Shown here piece by piece: positions 37,770 to 46,856 of a DNA stretch of 64,000 nt (positions within the stretch are counted from its first letter, which is position 1; each line of letters opens with the position of its first letter). The notes below the pieces were generated by a model. It ran no database searches. It had not been told where the DNA came from and saw only the letters and a list, made by a program, of their open reading frames with translations. A program made the position numbers and the translations under genes. This stretch comes from Sphingobacteriia bacterium. GTDB lineage: Bacteria > Bacteroidota > Bacteroidia > Chitinophagales > Chitinophagaceae. The stretch is taken from positions 1-64,000 of the forward strand of contig RDZY01000015.1 in NCBI GenBank assembly GCA_004294135.1, read 5' to 3'.

Positions 37770-38740
37770 ACCAACGCAGGTTAAGAGCCAGCTCGCATAT
37801 TCGCGAGTTAGCTGCTACTGTAATGCTCAACTATAAGCAATTCATTCAACCTGTTTTTGTGGAGGAAGCACTTGCAGTGCCAAGAAATATAAAGGGACTT
37901 CCACATATTCAGGTAGAGACTTTAAATACCATTATTGCAACCATACAGCAGGATATTGATTGTGGCATTACTAAGTTTTTATTATTCCCCATTCCATCGG
38001 AAAAAAAAATAAATGATTTCAATTATGATTTTGCTTCGTTGGTCGTAAATACCATTAAAAATTCATTCAAAGAAAAAATTTGGCTGGCTGTAGATATTTG
38101 TTTGTGCAGTTATACCACACATGGGCATTGTGGTATATTAAATGAAGCTGGAACGATGGTAGAAAACCACCAATCGGTGCAGGAATTGTCAAAATATGCC
38201 CATACGCTAGCCGCCGCTGGAGCTGATTGTATTGCACCAAGTGATATGATGGACGGACGAATAGCTGCTATCAGAACCCTTTTAAATAAGCACCATTTTG
38301 AGCAGGTAAGCATCATGAGTTATTCGGCTAAATTTAGTTCGCAATTTTATGGCCCATTTAGAGACGCTTGTAATTCTACACCCAATAATGCTGCATTAAG
38401 GGATAGGAAGACTTATCAAATTTCTCCTTTTAACCAACCCGATGCCATTGCATCCGCACTAAGGGATGAAGCAGAGGGCGCGGATATAATAATGGTGAAG
38501 CCGGCAGCACTTTACACAGCTATTATTTCGGCTATAAAAGCAAAAAGTAATGCGGTACTAGCAGCCTATCATGTAAGTGGCGAATACGCATCTATTGAAT
38601 TAATGCACGAACAACAATTATTAGAAAGGTCTTCCGCCCATATAGAAGTATGGGCAGCTTTAAAACGCAGTGGAGCCGATATCATTATTTCTTATGCTGC
38701 GCGCAATGCCAAAGCATGGATTGAAAACCATTTAATGTGA
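37745..38740 (+). CDS. hemB: Porphobilinogen synthase (ALA dehydratase)
   Basis: HemB joins two ALA molecules. At 331 residues it carries the zinc-type cysteine cluster AVDICLCSYTTHGHCG, the first active-site lysine in MSYSAKFSSQFYGPFRD, and the second in ADIIMVKPAALYT. HVSGEYASI is another conserved block. Zinc cysteines, rather than the aspartates of magnesium-dependent forms, are seen. The start overlaps the HemC-HemD fusion by 25 bases and the stop overlaps the next start by four bases. Confidence 0.95.
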   Translation: MENNQYFLNQRRLRASSHIRELAATVMLNYKQFIQPVFVEEALAVPRNIKGLPHIQVETLNTIIATIQQDIDCGITKFLLFPIPSEKKINDFNYDFASLVVNTIKNSFKEKIWLAVDICLCSYTTHGHCGILNEAGTMVENHQSVQELSKYAHTLAAAGADCIAPSDMMDGRIAAIRTLLNKHHFEQVSIMSYSAKFSSQFYGPFRDACNSTPNNAALRDRKTYQISPFNQPDAIASALRDEAEGADIIMVKPAALYTAIISAIKAKSNAVLAAYHVSGEYASIELMHEQQLLERSSAHIEVWAALKRSGADIIISYAARNAKAWIENHLM

Positions 38741-40203
38741 ACAACAATCAACTTTATCCCATTTTTTTAAAACTAGATCAACTATCTGTATTACTGGTAG
38801 GTGCAGGTAATGTTGGACTGGAAAAACTCAGTTCGGTATTGGTGAATAGTCCCCAAGCAAATATTATTATTGTCGCTCCTTTTGTAAGGCCTGAAATAAA
38901 AGAGTTGGCAGCAGCGCATCAAAATTGCATTGTTGAAGAGCGTATTTATTTGCCAGACGACTTACAACACAAGCACCTGGTAATATTGGCAACGGATGAC
39001 GTGGAATTACACAAACAAATAAAAACACAAGCTGCAGAAATGAAATTACTTGTGAACGTAGCGGATACGCCAGATTTGTGTGACTTTTATTTAGGAAGTA
39101 TTGTACAAAAGGGGAATTTAAAAATCGCCATATCTACCAATGGGAAATCGCCCACTGCTGCAAAACGAATTAAAGAAGCATTGCAGGTATCACTACCCGA
39201 TGAGCTAGATGATTTGCTGAATAATTTACAAAGTATTCGAAATAAGTTAAAAGGGAATTTTGCATATAAGGTAGAAGAGATGAATCGTATTACAAAGCCA
39301 ATGATGGAACACCATGTACAAAAAGAAGAGAAAAGGTGGAAAAAAATTGCCACTTATTCCATCATAGCTTTTGCATTTATGTTGGTAGGTCACTTTATTT
39401 TTTCTTATCTCCCTTTAACCGCTATGATGAATGATACCATCAGTTGGTATAAAACTTTAGGGGATAATTTTCATTGGATGGTACTGGCTGGCTTTTTAGC
39501 ACAAATGGTAGATGGCGCTACCAGTATGGGTTATGGGGTTACAAGTGCCATCGTATTAATGTCCGCCAATATTCATCCTGCCGCAATCAGTGGCAGTATT
39601 CATACAGCAGAAATGTTTGCCAGTGGGGTATCCGGTTACAGTCACTATAAATTCGGTAATGTAAATAAAAAATTATTTAAAGTATTGGTAATACCTGGGG
39701 TATTGGGTGCCATATTGGGTGCGGTATTATTGGTGAAATTTGGAGAAACACATATTGGATATATTAGGCCCATCATGGCTTGTTATACACTTTTTTTAGG
39801 CATCAAAATACTTATTGCAGCATTTGGTAGGCAGTTGGTTCACAAAAAATTTAAGCAACATCGACTATTAGCGGGAGTAGGTGGATTTTTAGATTCATTT
39901 GGTGGAGGTGGATGGGGCCCCATTGTAACCGCTACTTTAATTACCAAAAGTAGAACCAGCAAATACATTGTAGGTTCTGTTAGTCTCACCGAATTTTTTG
40001 TAACCCTTGCCAGTGCATTTACTTTCTTTATATTATTAGGGGTTCAACACTGGCAGACCATTATTGCATTAATTGTAGGAAGTGTTGTAGCCGCACCAAT
40101 AGCCGCTAGGTTGAATGGAAAGTTGCCCAGAAAGGCATCTTTTATTTTACTGGGCTTTATTGTAATTGCTTGGAGTGTAAAAATTCTGGTGCGTCTTTTT
40201 TAA
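38737..40203 (+). CDS. Fusion of precorrin-2 dehydrogenase/ferrochelatase domain with TSUP (sulfite exporter-type) membrane domain
   Basis: Residues 1-210 match the N-terminal half of CysG/Met8: LLVGAGNVGLEKLSSVL (NAD-binding), ILATDDVELHKQI, VNVADTPDLCDFYLGSIV and ISTNGKSPTAAKRIKEALQ. This half oxidises precorrin-2 and inserts iron to make siroheme. After a membrane segment at about 205-230, residues 240-488 form a TauE/SafE (TSUP) permease with GATSMGYGVTSAIVLMS, the repeat GVGGFLDSFGGGGWGPIVTA and several further helices. TSUP proteins often move sulfite, sulfonates or other sulfur anions. The start is GTG at 38737, overlapping hemB. It completes the siroheme pathway at the end of the operon. 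Confidence 0.88.
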   Translation: MNNNQLYPIFLKLDQLSVLLVGAGNVGLEKLSSVLVNSPQANIIIVAPFVRPEIKELAAAHQNCIVEERIYLPDDLQHKHLVILATDDVELHKQIKTQAAEMKLLVNVADTPDLCDFYLGSIVQKGNLKIAISTNGKSPTAAKRIKEALQVSLPDELDDLLNNLQSIRNKLKGNFAYKVEEMNRITKPMMEHHVQKEEKRWKKIATYSIIAFAFMLVGHFIFSYLPLTAMMNDTISWYKTLGDNFHWMVLAGFLAQMVDGATSMGYGVTSAIVLMSANIHPAAISGSIHTAEMFASGVSGYSHYKFGNVNKKLFKVLVIPGVLGAILGAVLLVKFGETHIGYIRPIMACYTLFLGIKILIAAFGRQLVHKKFKQHRLLAGVGGFLDSFGGGGWGPIVTATLITKSRTSKYIVGSVSLTEFFVTLASAFTFFILLGVQHWQTIIALIVGSVVAAPIAARLNGKLPRKASFILLGFIVIAWSVKILVRLF

Positions 40204-40219
40204 TTAATAAATACAGTCA

Positions 40220-41902
40220 CTAAAGGTTTCCTTTCTTCAGCGCTTCCACTGCAAAATCAGCTGCCCTTGCAGTGATTGCCATATAGGTAAGGGATGGATT
40301 CTGGCATGCAGAGGAAGTCATGCAAGCCCCATCTGTTACAAATACATTTTTACAATCCCATACTTGATTAAAAGCATTTAGGACAGATGTTTTTGGATCC
40401 CTACCCATACGAGCTGCCCCCATTTCATGAATGCCGTGCCCCATTGCGTGTCCATTGTCCCAAGTATGTACATTTTTTACGCCAGCAGACTCTAACATAG
40501 CTTTCATTTCAAGTTTTATATCAACACGCATCTTCAACTCATTTTCTTTTAGCTCGGCATCCATTGAAAGTACTGGTAGTCCCCATTTATCTTTTACCGT
40601 TTTATCGAGGGTGATTTTATTTTCGTGGTAAGGAAGTATCTCCCCAAATCCTGTGGTACCTATTTCCCAGGCACCTGGCTCTGAAACTGCGTCCTTTAAA
40701 TTCATTCCAATACTAAGTTCAGCTACATCCCTATTCCAACCAGTGCGACTAGCCCCACCTTGATATCCAAAGCCACGCAGGTAATCTCTTTTATCATTTC
40801 CAATATTAGCAAATCGGGGTATGTAAAACCCGTTGGCTCGGCGACCGTAAACATCCTTATCTAAGTAACCTTCTACATGGCCAGCGGCACCAAGATTGTA
40901 ATGATGATCCATAATATTATGTCCCAGTTCTCCACTGCTGCTACCCAACCCATCTGGCCAAATATCTGTAGCTGAATTCATAAGTATCCAAGCCGAATTT
41001 AGTGTGGAAGCATTCAAGAAAACTATTTTACTAAAATACTCATAGGTCTGATTGGTTTCGGAGTCTAATACTTCTACTCCTTTTGCTTTTTTAGAGTCCT
41101 TGTCGTAAATTATTTTAGTAACGATGGAGAAAGGCCGCACTGTTAAATTACCCGTTGCTTGGGCAGCTGGTAATGTAGAAGATTGGGTACTAAAATAACC
41201 ACCGAAAGGGCAACCCTCCCAACAACGATTTCTGAATTGGCATTTGGTTCTTCCTGCAATAGGAGCAGTTAAGTTGGCTACTCTTCCAATTATTAGGTGA
41301 CGGCTTCCTTTATATTGTGCTTTAATTCTTGCAGCCACGTCTTTTTCTACAATATTCAAATCCATAGGTGGCAAGAACTGTCCATCGGGTAAATTAGGTA
41401 TGCCTTCAATAGAGCCGCTGATGCCTGCAAATTTTTCTACATAATCATACCAAGGAGCGACGTCTTTATAACGAATAGGCCAGTCAACTCCATGCCCATC
41501 TTTTGCATTGGCTTCAAAATCCATTTCACTTAGGCGATAGCTTTGTCTGCCCCATAAAAGCGAGCGTCCGCCCATACGATAACTTCTCCACCAAGTAAAG
41601 GGCTTGACTTCTGTATAGGGGCTATCTTTTTCATTGGCCCAAGCATCCATCACCGATTCATGAGCAGCCCATCCCCTGTGAATTACAGGATAATCTTTTT
41701 TCTGTTGCGGAGTAGTTCTACCACGATGGGTAAACTCCCATGGTTCTTTAGCACCATAGGTATAATCCTTAATATGTTCGTGTGGCTGACCACGCTCAAG
41801 TAATAAAACTTTTAGCCCTTTTTCAGTCAACTCCTTAATGGCCCAACCACCACTTATTCCAGAACCAACTACAATTGCATCATAACGATTTTTTTCTGAC
41901 AT
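40220..41902 (-). CDS. GMC-family FAD oxidoreductase
   Basis: The 560-residue protein has the FAD-binding start RYDAIVVGSGISGGWAI, and the C-terminal GMC block GHGIHEMGAARMG then VTDGACMTSSACQNPSLTYM with the catalytic histidine region. A cysteine-rich stretch in the middle (KCQFRNRCWEGCPFGGYF) resembles gluconate/sorbitol-type dehydrogenases of Bacteroidota. It should oxidise an alcohol or sugar and pass electrons to a quinone or cytochrome. No signal peptide is seen. I chose MSEKNRYD (41902) over an ATG three codons upstream. Its stop lies 17 bases from the convergent sulfur operon end. Confidence 0.88.
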   Translation of the reverse strand: MSEKNRYDAIVVGSGISGGWAIKELTEKGLKVLLLERGQPHEHIKDYTYGAKEPWEFTHRGRTTPQQKKDYPVIHRGWAAHESVMDAWANEKDSPYTEVKPFTWWRSYRMGGRSLLWGRQSYRLSEMDFEANAKDGHGVDWPIRYKDVAPWYDYVEKFAGISGSIEGIPNLPDGQFLPPMDLNIVEKDVAARIKAQYKGSRHLIIGRVANLTAPIAGRTKCQFRNRCWEGCPFGGYFSTQSSTLPAAQATGNLTVRPFSIVTKIIYDKDSKKAKGVEVLDSETNQTYEYFSKIVFLNASTLNSAWILMNSATDIWPDGLGSSSGELGHNIMDHHYNLGAAGHVEGYLDKDVYGRRANGFYIPRFANIGNDKRDYLRGFGYQGGASRTGWNRDVAELSIGMNLKDAVSEPGAWEIGTTGFGEILPYHENKITLDKTVKDKWGLPVLSMDAELKENELKMRVDIKLEMKAMLESAGVKNVHTWDNGHAMGHGIHEMGAARMGRDPKTSVLNAFNQVWDCKNVFVTDGACMTSSACQNPSLTYMAITARAADFAVEALKKGNL

Positions 41903-41928
41903 GGTACGCAATAAGTATTATTGAGGAA

Positions 41929-43146
41929 TTAGTGTTGCTTTTGGTAGTCTTTTCGTTTTACAATATAAATTAGAATAAATATTACCACCAATACAGCAGG
42001 CATGATGGCGACTTTTGTAAAAGTACTGGCACCTGCAATGGCATCTGCCTGAAGTGCATCAATATTAGTAGCTAATGCTGCTTCTTTAAAGCCATCGTAC
42101 CATTTTCCCATATATGGAATGATTAGAGACACAGAAAACATACCAGCGCCACCCATTAAAGAGAGCCCTAATGCACCGGTATTGGGTAAATATTCGGCGA
42201 CAAAACCCAGCATGGTAGGCCAGAAAAAACAAATGCCTGCAGCAAATACAAACGCCGCCCCAAAAGCTGCATAGCCAGTAGTTACACTCAATAACAGCAA
42301 ACCGATTCCTGCAAGTGCTGCCGATATAATCAACATCCCATTGGGATTGAATTTATGTACAAAAGTTCCTGCATAGGAGCGACCAACAGCCATCAATACA
42401 TTAATAAATACCAACACTAAAATACCCGATACCCCAGCACCTTGTAATAAGGCACCCAGCCACTGGTTGGTACCCAATTCAGTAGCTGCTGTTAAAAACA
42501 TACATACAACCATAATTATGAATAAAGGATTTAGGCAAGCCTTAAACATTTGATTGGTGCTTACCCCACGCGTAGTACTTTCGGTTTTAGGAAAATCTAA
42601 TTTGAAAAATAAGTACCCATATATAGCAGCAGGTATAAAAAGAACGGCGACAAGCAAATGCCAATCAAGCCCTAATTTTTCAATGAAAAGATACGATAGC
42701 AATCCCCCTATTACTATACCCCCAGGAAACCATACATGGAAGCGATTGAGCATGGTGGTCTTATTTTCTGGGTAAAGGGCAACTGTGAGTGGGTTACAGG
42801 CGGCTTCTACCATTCCGTTACCAATACCTATACAAAGTGTGCCCACAAAAAGCATGGTGCCAGTACCTGCGGTTAGGTAAATAATTACTCCAGCAACATG
42901 CCCAATAAAGGCTATTATCAATAATTTTTTCATCCCAATAAAGTCGCAAAGGGGGCCGCCAAAAATCATGGCGAGGGTAAATCCATAAAAAGCGGGACTG
43001 AAAATCCAACCCATTTCTTCCTTATTAAGGTGGAACTCGGCACTCCAAACGCCTTCTAATCCTGCCCTCAGGGCAAAAGTCATGGAAGTAAAAATAAGCG
43101 CAATACGGCTGGCAAGAAATAACTTGTCTCTTTGAATGGTTTGCAT
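41929..43146 (-). CDS. MFS transporter, sugar/sugar-acid type
   Basis: The protein has 405 residues and twelve predicted membrane helices of the major facilitator superfamily. The loop-2/3 motif GGPLCDFIGMKKLLI matches the family's G-x3-D-x2-G-x-(K/R)2-type signature, and WFPGGIVIGGLLSYL and FFWPTMLGFVAEYLP are conserved in bacterial sugar MFS permeases. It is 26 bases upstream of the GMC oxidoreductase gene on the same strand and is probably cotranscribed, suggesting uptake of that enzyme's substrate or product. The specific substrate is not evident. Confidence 0.8.
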   Translation of the reverse strand: MQTIQRDKLFLASRIALIFTSMTFALRAGLEGVWSAEFHLNKEEMGWIFSPAFYGFTLAMIFGGPLCDFIGMKKLLIIAFIGHVAGVIIYLTAGTGTMLFVGTLCIGIGNGMVEAACNPLTVALYPENKTTMLNRFHVWFPGGIVIGGLLSYLFIEKLGLDWHLLVAVLFIPAAIYGYLFFKLDFPKTESTTRGVSTNQMFKACLNPLFIIMVVCMFLTAATELGTNQWLGALLQGAGVSGILVLVFINVLMAVGRSYAGTFVHKFNPNGMLIISAALAGIGLLLLSVTTGYAAFGAAFVFAAGICFFWPTMLGFVAEYLPNTGALGLSLMGGAGMFSVSLIIPYMGKWYDGFKEAALATNIDALQADAIAGASTFTKVAIMPAVLVVIFILIYIVKRKDYQKQH

Positions 43147-43238
43147 AAAATAAATGGGGATAGGTTGTTATTTAATCAAAATGGCAATTACTTAGAATTT
43201 GAAGTTAATGATTTGTGGCGAAATCAATCACTTTCTAT

Positions 43239-43272
43239 AAAAAAAAGCCAATGTTGGTATAACCAATATCGG
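43239..43272 (-). terminator. Intrinsic terminator after the HAD hydrolase gene
   Basis: On the minus strand a hairpin (CCGATATTGG pairing with CCAACATTGG, one mismatch pair either side of AT) around a TTATA loop is followed by C and eight Ts. It lies 25 bases after the HAD gene stop and separates the FAH-dehydrogenase-HAD unit from the MFS-GMC unit. Confidence 0.75.
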
Positions 43273-43296
43273 AAGCGTAAAAATATACAAAGTGCA

Positions 43297-43968
43297 TTAG
43301 ACTAATAAATTTTTCAATTGCACATCGGTATAATCTTCAATAAAAAAAAGGATATTAGAATAAGATGCAAAATCTATTGCTGCATGCATGGTGGTGAGTA
43401 CCACACAAGGCATTCCTGCTCGGGCTGCGGCTTCTACGCCTTTGGGTGCGTCTTCAAAAACAACACAATCCTTTGGTGCCACACCCAGCAATGCTGCTCC
43501 TTGTAAAAAAGTTTCTGGATCGGGCTTACTCATTTCAACATCCGATGCACTTACAATGGCTCCAAAATATTGTCGAATATTTAATCCATCCAATACAAAA
43601 TCTATATTAAAAGGAATAGCAGCCGAACCTATTGCCATTCTAATCTGGTGCTGCTGGGCTTTTTTTAAAAATTGCTCCGCACCCGCTATGCAAGCCAAAT
43701 GGGGTAGAAACGCTTGTTGGTAACTGCGCTCTTTTTTCATTTCCAATAAGGCTATTTCTGATTGCGTAAAATGGTTTTCACCAAATATACGAACCAACAA
43801 TTCTGAATTCTTTCCATACATCTGCTCTTTTACTTGATTCGCTGTTAGCGATGCCTTCAACTCATTATTCAGTATATCGAACCACGCATCAGCATGGTAG
43901 GCCATATCATCTACTAAGGTTCCGTTCAAATCAAATAGAAAAGCTTTTGGTTCTAACATGGTATCCAT
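43297..43968 (-). CDS. HAD-family hydrolase, beta-phosphoglucomutase-like
   Basis: This 223-residue HAD subfamily IA protein has the nucleophile motif FLFDLNGTLVDD, the lysine region MSKPDPETFLQGA and the acidic motif VVFEDAPKGVEAAARAG. The second aspartate of the usual DxDGT is asparagine here (DLNGT), which removes the normal acid/base residue. I recall this variant in other Bacteroidota. The substrate is likely a small sugar phosphate but is not known. It starts 17 bases after the FAD/Fe-S dehydrogenase gene and ends at an intrinsic terminator. Confidence 0.82.
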   Translation of the reverse strand: MDTMLEPKAFLFDLNGTLVDDMAYHADAWFDILNNELKASLTANQVKEQMYGKNSELLVRIFGENHFTQSEIALLEMKKERSYQQAFLPHLACIAGAEQFLKKAQQHQIRMAIGSAAIPFNIDFVLDGLNIRQYFGAIVSASDVEMSKPDPETFLQGAALLGVAPKDCVVFEDAPKGVEAAARAGMPCVVLTTMHAAIDFASYSNILFFIEDYTDVQLKNLLV

Positions 43969-43985
43969 TTATTTAAGCAGGTTTA

Positions 43986-46799
43986 TCAGCTTACTTCATC
44001 AAGCAAATAAAACAATGATTGGTAATTTTTTCCCGTTGCTTCACTAAGCGACATTTCACAGGTTTTAGCAGAAGCATAATAGCCATCGTATTTTTTTTCA
44101 TTCACTTCTGTGGCTTCTGCTTGGGTAGCAGATGCTGTTAATCCTGGATAATAAAATCCCCTATCACCCGCCATACCACAGCATCCTGCCTGTATTGGTA
44201 TGGTGTATTCAATAGCACAACTTTCTGCAATTTTTTTCAGTTTGTCCTGCCATCCCAACTTATACACACTACAAACAGGATGCAATACAATTTGCTGTTT
44301 GGGTTGAAGAACAGCTAATCTAGGTAAAATTTTATCTGCAATAAAATCAATGGAATCATGAATTTTTAGTCGATCGAATTTTTGTTGATTGTCTTCCGTT
44401 AAATAACTACGAGCCCCAAAAATAGTCTGGGTACAAGAAGTAAAATCTACCAGCACTGGCAATTCCCCATGATTGGTCCACCCCCATAATTTTTCTACCA
44501 ATTGATTGGCTGCATTTTGATGGGCTTCCGCAAAACCTTTAGACGAAAATGGCTGTCCACAACAATTGCCTTTTATATCTGTAGGAATATATAGTTGCAG
44601 TCCCGCTTTTTTTGCCACCGATAAAACCACTTCTGGTAAGGAAGCCTGTTTTTGTTGATCGGCTCCCATTATTCGAGTAATACAGGATACAAAATATATT
44701 GCATCTAAAGGGCTATTATTATTTGTAATAGGCATTTTAACAGGGCCTGTAAGCGAATTCATCCAGACTGGCATTGCAGGAACTATTTGCTTTATACTAC
44801 GGGTGATGCGGTGCATGGTTTGGGGGCCAAAACCGCGATTCACGAAGTTCCCAGCGTTCAGTCCAAATTTTAACAGCCCTTCTATTGCACCAAAATTTTT
44901 CGACACCCATCCCGCTATTTTATTGGCACTCACAGAATGATTTTCTCTTCTCAAGCGTTTCACCAACTCCCCTGTATTAATATTAACGGGACAATCAGTG
45001 GCGCACATTCCATCCACCGCGCAAGTATCCAATCCGGCATACTGGTATTGCTGCAATAATATTTTTTTATCTTGCAAATTATTTTCTTCCGTTAATCGCT
45101 GCAATGCCCTGCGTATAACAATTCGCTGTCGTGGCGTCATGGTAAAATCTTTACTGGGACAACGGTTTTCGCAGTAACCACATTCAATACATTTGTCCAC
45201 TTCAGATTCTACAATGGGTAAAGTTTTTAAGTTATTGATATGACAGTTTTCATCGCTATTCAGCAATACACCCGGATTAAGTATACCATCTGGATCAACC
45301 GCTTTTTTAAGTGCTTGCATTATTTTATAAGCGTCTGCACCCCACTCATCTTTTACAAAAGGAGCAATTTGTCTGCCCGTTCCATGCTCGCCTTTTAAAG
45401 AGCCATTGTATTTCTCAATTACCAATAAGGCTAATTCTTTGGCGAATAAATTAAACGATGCAACTGCTGCTGCATTACTCATAGATTGCGACATTACAAA
45501 ATGCAAGTTGCCTTCTTTAGCGTGGCCAAAAATAATGCTGTTATCATACCCATGTTTGCGCATTAACTGTTGTATGTCTAACACGCCTTCGCCCAGTCTT
45601 TCAATGGGCAACGCTATATCTTCTAGTAATACAGTAGTGCCTTGTTTTCTAGCAGCAGCAACAGAAGGATACATGCCTTTTCGCAGCTTCCACAAAGCAG
45701 CTTGTTGTTTTGTATCGGTTGTAAATACCAATGGATGCAATAGTTCCAGCGCATAAAGTGCGGTGGTAGCATCGTTGAATTTTTGTGTTAAAATAGCTTC
45801 AGTAGCCGCTTGATATTCTACCAAAATAGCAGTTGCTTGCTCAGGTAAACTTGCTAATAATTCAGGTGCATCTGCTTGCTGTTCTATAGAACGAAGGGCA
45901 GCACGATCCATCAACTCCAATGTTTCTGCACCCGATGCTTTTAAGGCTGGAATAGCATTACAAGCTGTTAATGGATTTTCAAAATAAAGTAATCCGGTAA
46001 TTTTAAACGCATTATCTGGCAGTGTTTTGAGAACTGCTTCTTCTATAAATGCCAATGTGCCTTCTGCACCAATTAATAAATGTGCGAGTATATCTAGTGG
46101 ATGTTTATAATCTACCAATGCATTCAATCCATAACCAACCGTATTTTTCAGTCGGTATTTTTCTTTTATTTTAGCCACTAATGCTGTATTGGCTAGCAAC
46201 TGTTGTTGCAATTGTAATAACTGTTGAAACAGTGGCGCAGACTCAGTTTCAAACCGCTGATAGTCGCCTTTTTTCTCCGTGTTATACCTACTCCCATCGG
46301 GCAATATGAATTTAATATATTCAAGGGTATGATAAGAATTGTATTTTACCCCGCAACACATACCACTGGAATTATTCGAGAGAATACCACCCATCATAGC
46401 CGCATTGATAGAAGCAGGGTCAGGGCCAATCTTGCGCTGGTATTTTTTAAGTTGATGATTCACTTGCGCGGCAATAATACCAGGCTGAACCCTTACCAAA
46501 TCTCCATTGGATTCTACTACAGCTTTTCGCCAATATTTACTAAGATCTACCAATATACCATCGGTAATAGACTGACCAGAAAGGCTTGTTCCACCTGTTC
46601 TAAAAACAATAGGAACAGCATAAGCTCGGGCAATTTTAAAAAGTCCATTTATTTCTTCAGCAGAAGAAGGTTGAACCACTATTTTAGGAAGTAGATAGTA
46701 AAAACTTGCATCAGGAGCAAAAGCATAACGGTCTAATAATTCAGACTTTATTTTGTGTGCTGGCAATACTTTTTCTACCGCTTCTAAAAAGGGAACCAT
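43986..46799 (-). CDS. FAD/Fe-S dehydrogenase, D-lactate/glycolate dehydrogenase type
   Basis: The protein has 937 residues. The N-terminal half is a GlcD-like FAD-binding domain (PIVFRTGGTSLSGQSITDG, then GPDPASINAAMMGGILSNNS), followed by the FAD-linked oxidase C domain with GHAKEGNLHFV and GSLKGEHGTGRQIAPFV. Next comes a two-cluster ferredoxin domain (CIECGYCENRCPS and CAVDGMCATDCPV), and last two CCG-type blocks (NCCGQPFSSKG and GCCGMAGDRGFYYPG). This single-chain layout is that of Dld-II type D-2-hydroxyacid dehydrogenases, which feed electrons to the quinone pool. It lies between the FAH-family and HAD genes. Confidence 0.9.
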   Translation of the reverse strand: MVPFLEAVEKVLPAHKIKSELLDRYAFAPDASFYYLLPKIVVQPSSAEEINGLFKIARAYAVPIVFRTGGTSLSGQSITDGILVDLSKYWRKAVVESNGDLVRVQPGIIAAQVNHQLKKYQRKIGPDPASINAAMMGGILSNNSSGMCCGVKYNSYHTLEYIKFILPDGSRYNTEKKGDYQRFETESAPLFQQLLQLQQQLLANTALVAKIKEKYRLKNTVGYGLNALVDYKHPLDILAHLLIGAEGTLAFIEEAVLKTLPDNAFKITGLLYFENPLTACNAIPALKASGAETLELMDRAALRSIEQQADAPELLASLPEQATAILVEYQAATEAILTQKFNDATTALYALELLHPLVFTTDTKQQAALWKLRKGMYPSVAAARKQGTTVLLEDIALPIERLGEGVLDIQQLMRKHGYDNSIIFGHAKEGNLHFVMSQSMSNAAAVASFNLFAKELALLVIEKYNGSLKGEHGTGRQIAPFVKDEWGADAYKIMQALKKAVDPDGILNPGVLLNSDENCHINNLKTLPIVESEVDKCIECGYCENRCPSKDFTMTPRQRIVIRRALQRLTEENNLQDKKILLQQYQYAGLDTCAVDGMCATDCPVNINTGELVKRLRRENHSVSANKIAGWVSKNFGAIEGLLKFGLNAGNFVNRGFGPQTMHRITRSIKQIVPAMPVWMNSLTGPVKMPITNNNSPLDAIYFVSCITRIMGADQQKQASLPEVVLSVAKKAGLQLYIPTDIKGNCCGQPFSSKGFAEAHQNAANQLVEKLWGWTNHGELPVLVDFTSCTQTIFGARSYLTEDNQQKFDRLKIHDSIDFIADKILPRLAVLQPKQQIVLHPVCSVYKLGWQDKLKKIAESCAIEYTIPIQAGCCGMAGDRGFYYPGLTASATQAEATEVNEKKYDGYYASAKTCEMSLSEATGKNYQSLFYLLDEVS

Positions 46800-46856
46800 G
46801 AAATGTACAAATTATATAATAACGAATTTCTCAAACTATGTATCCACCTCCACAAA

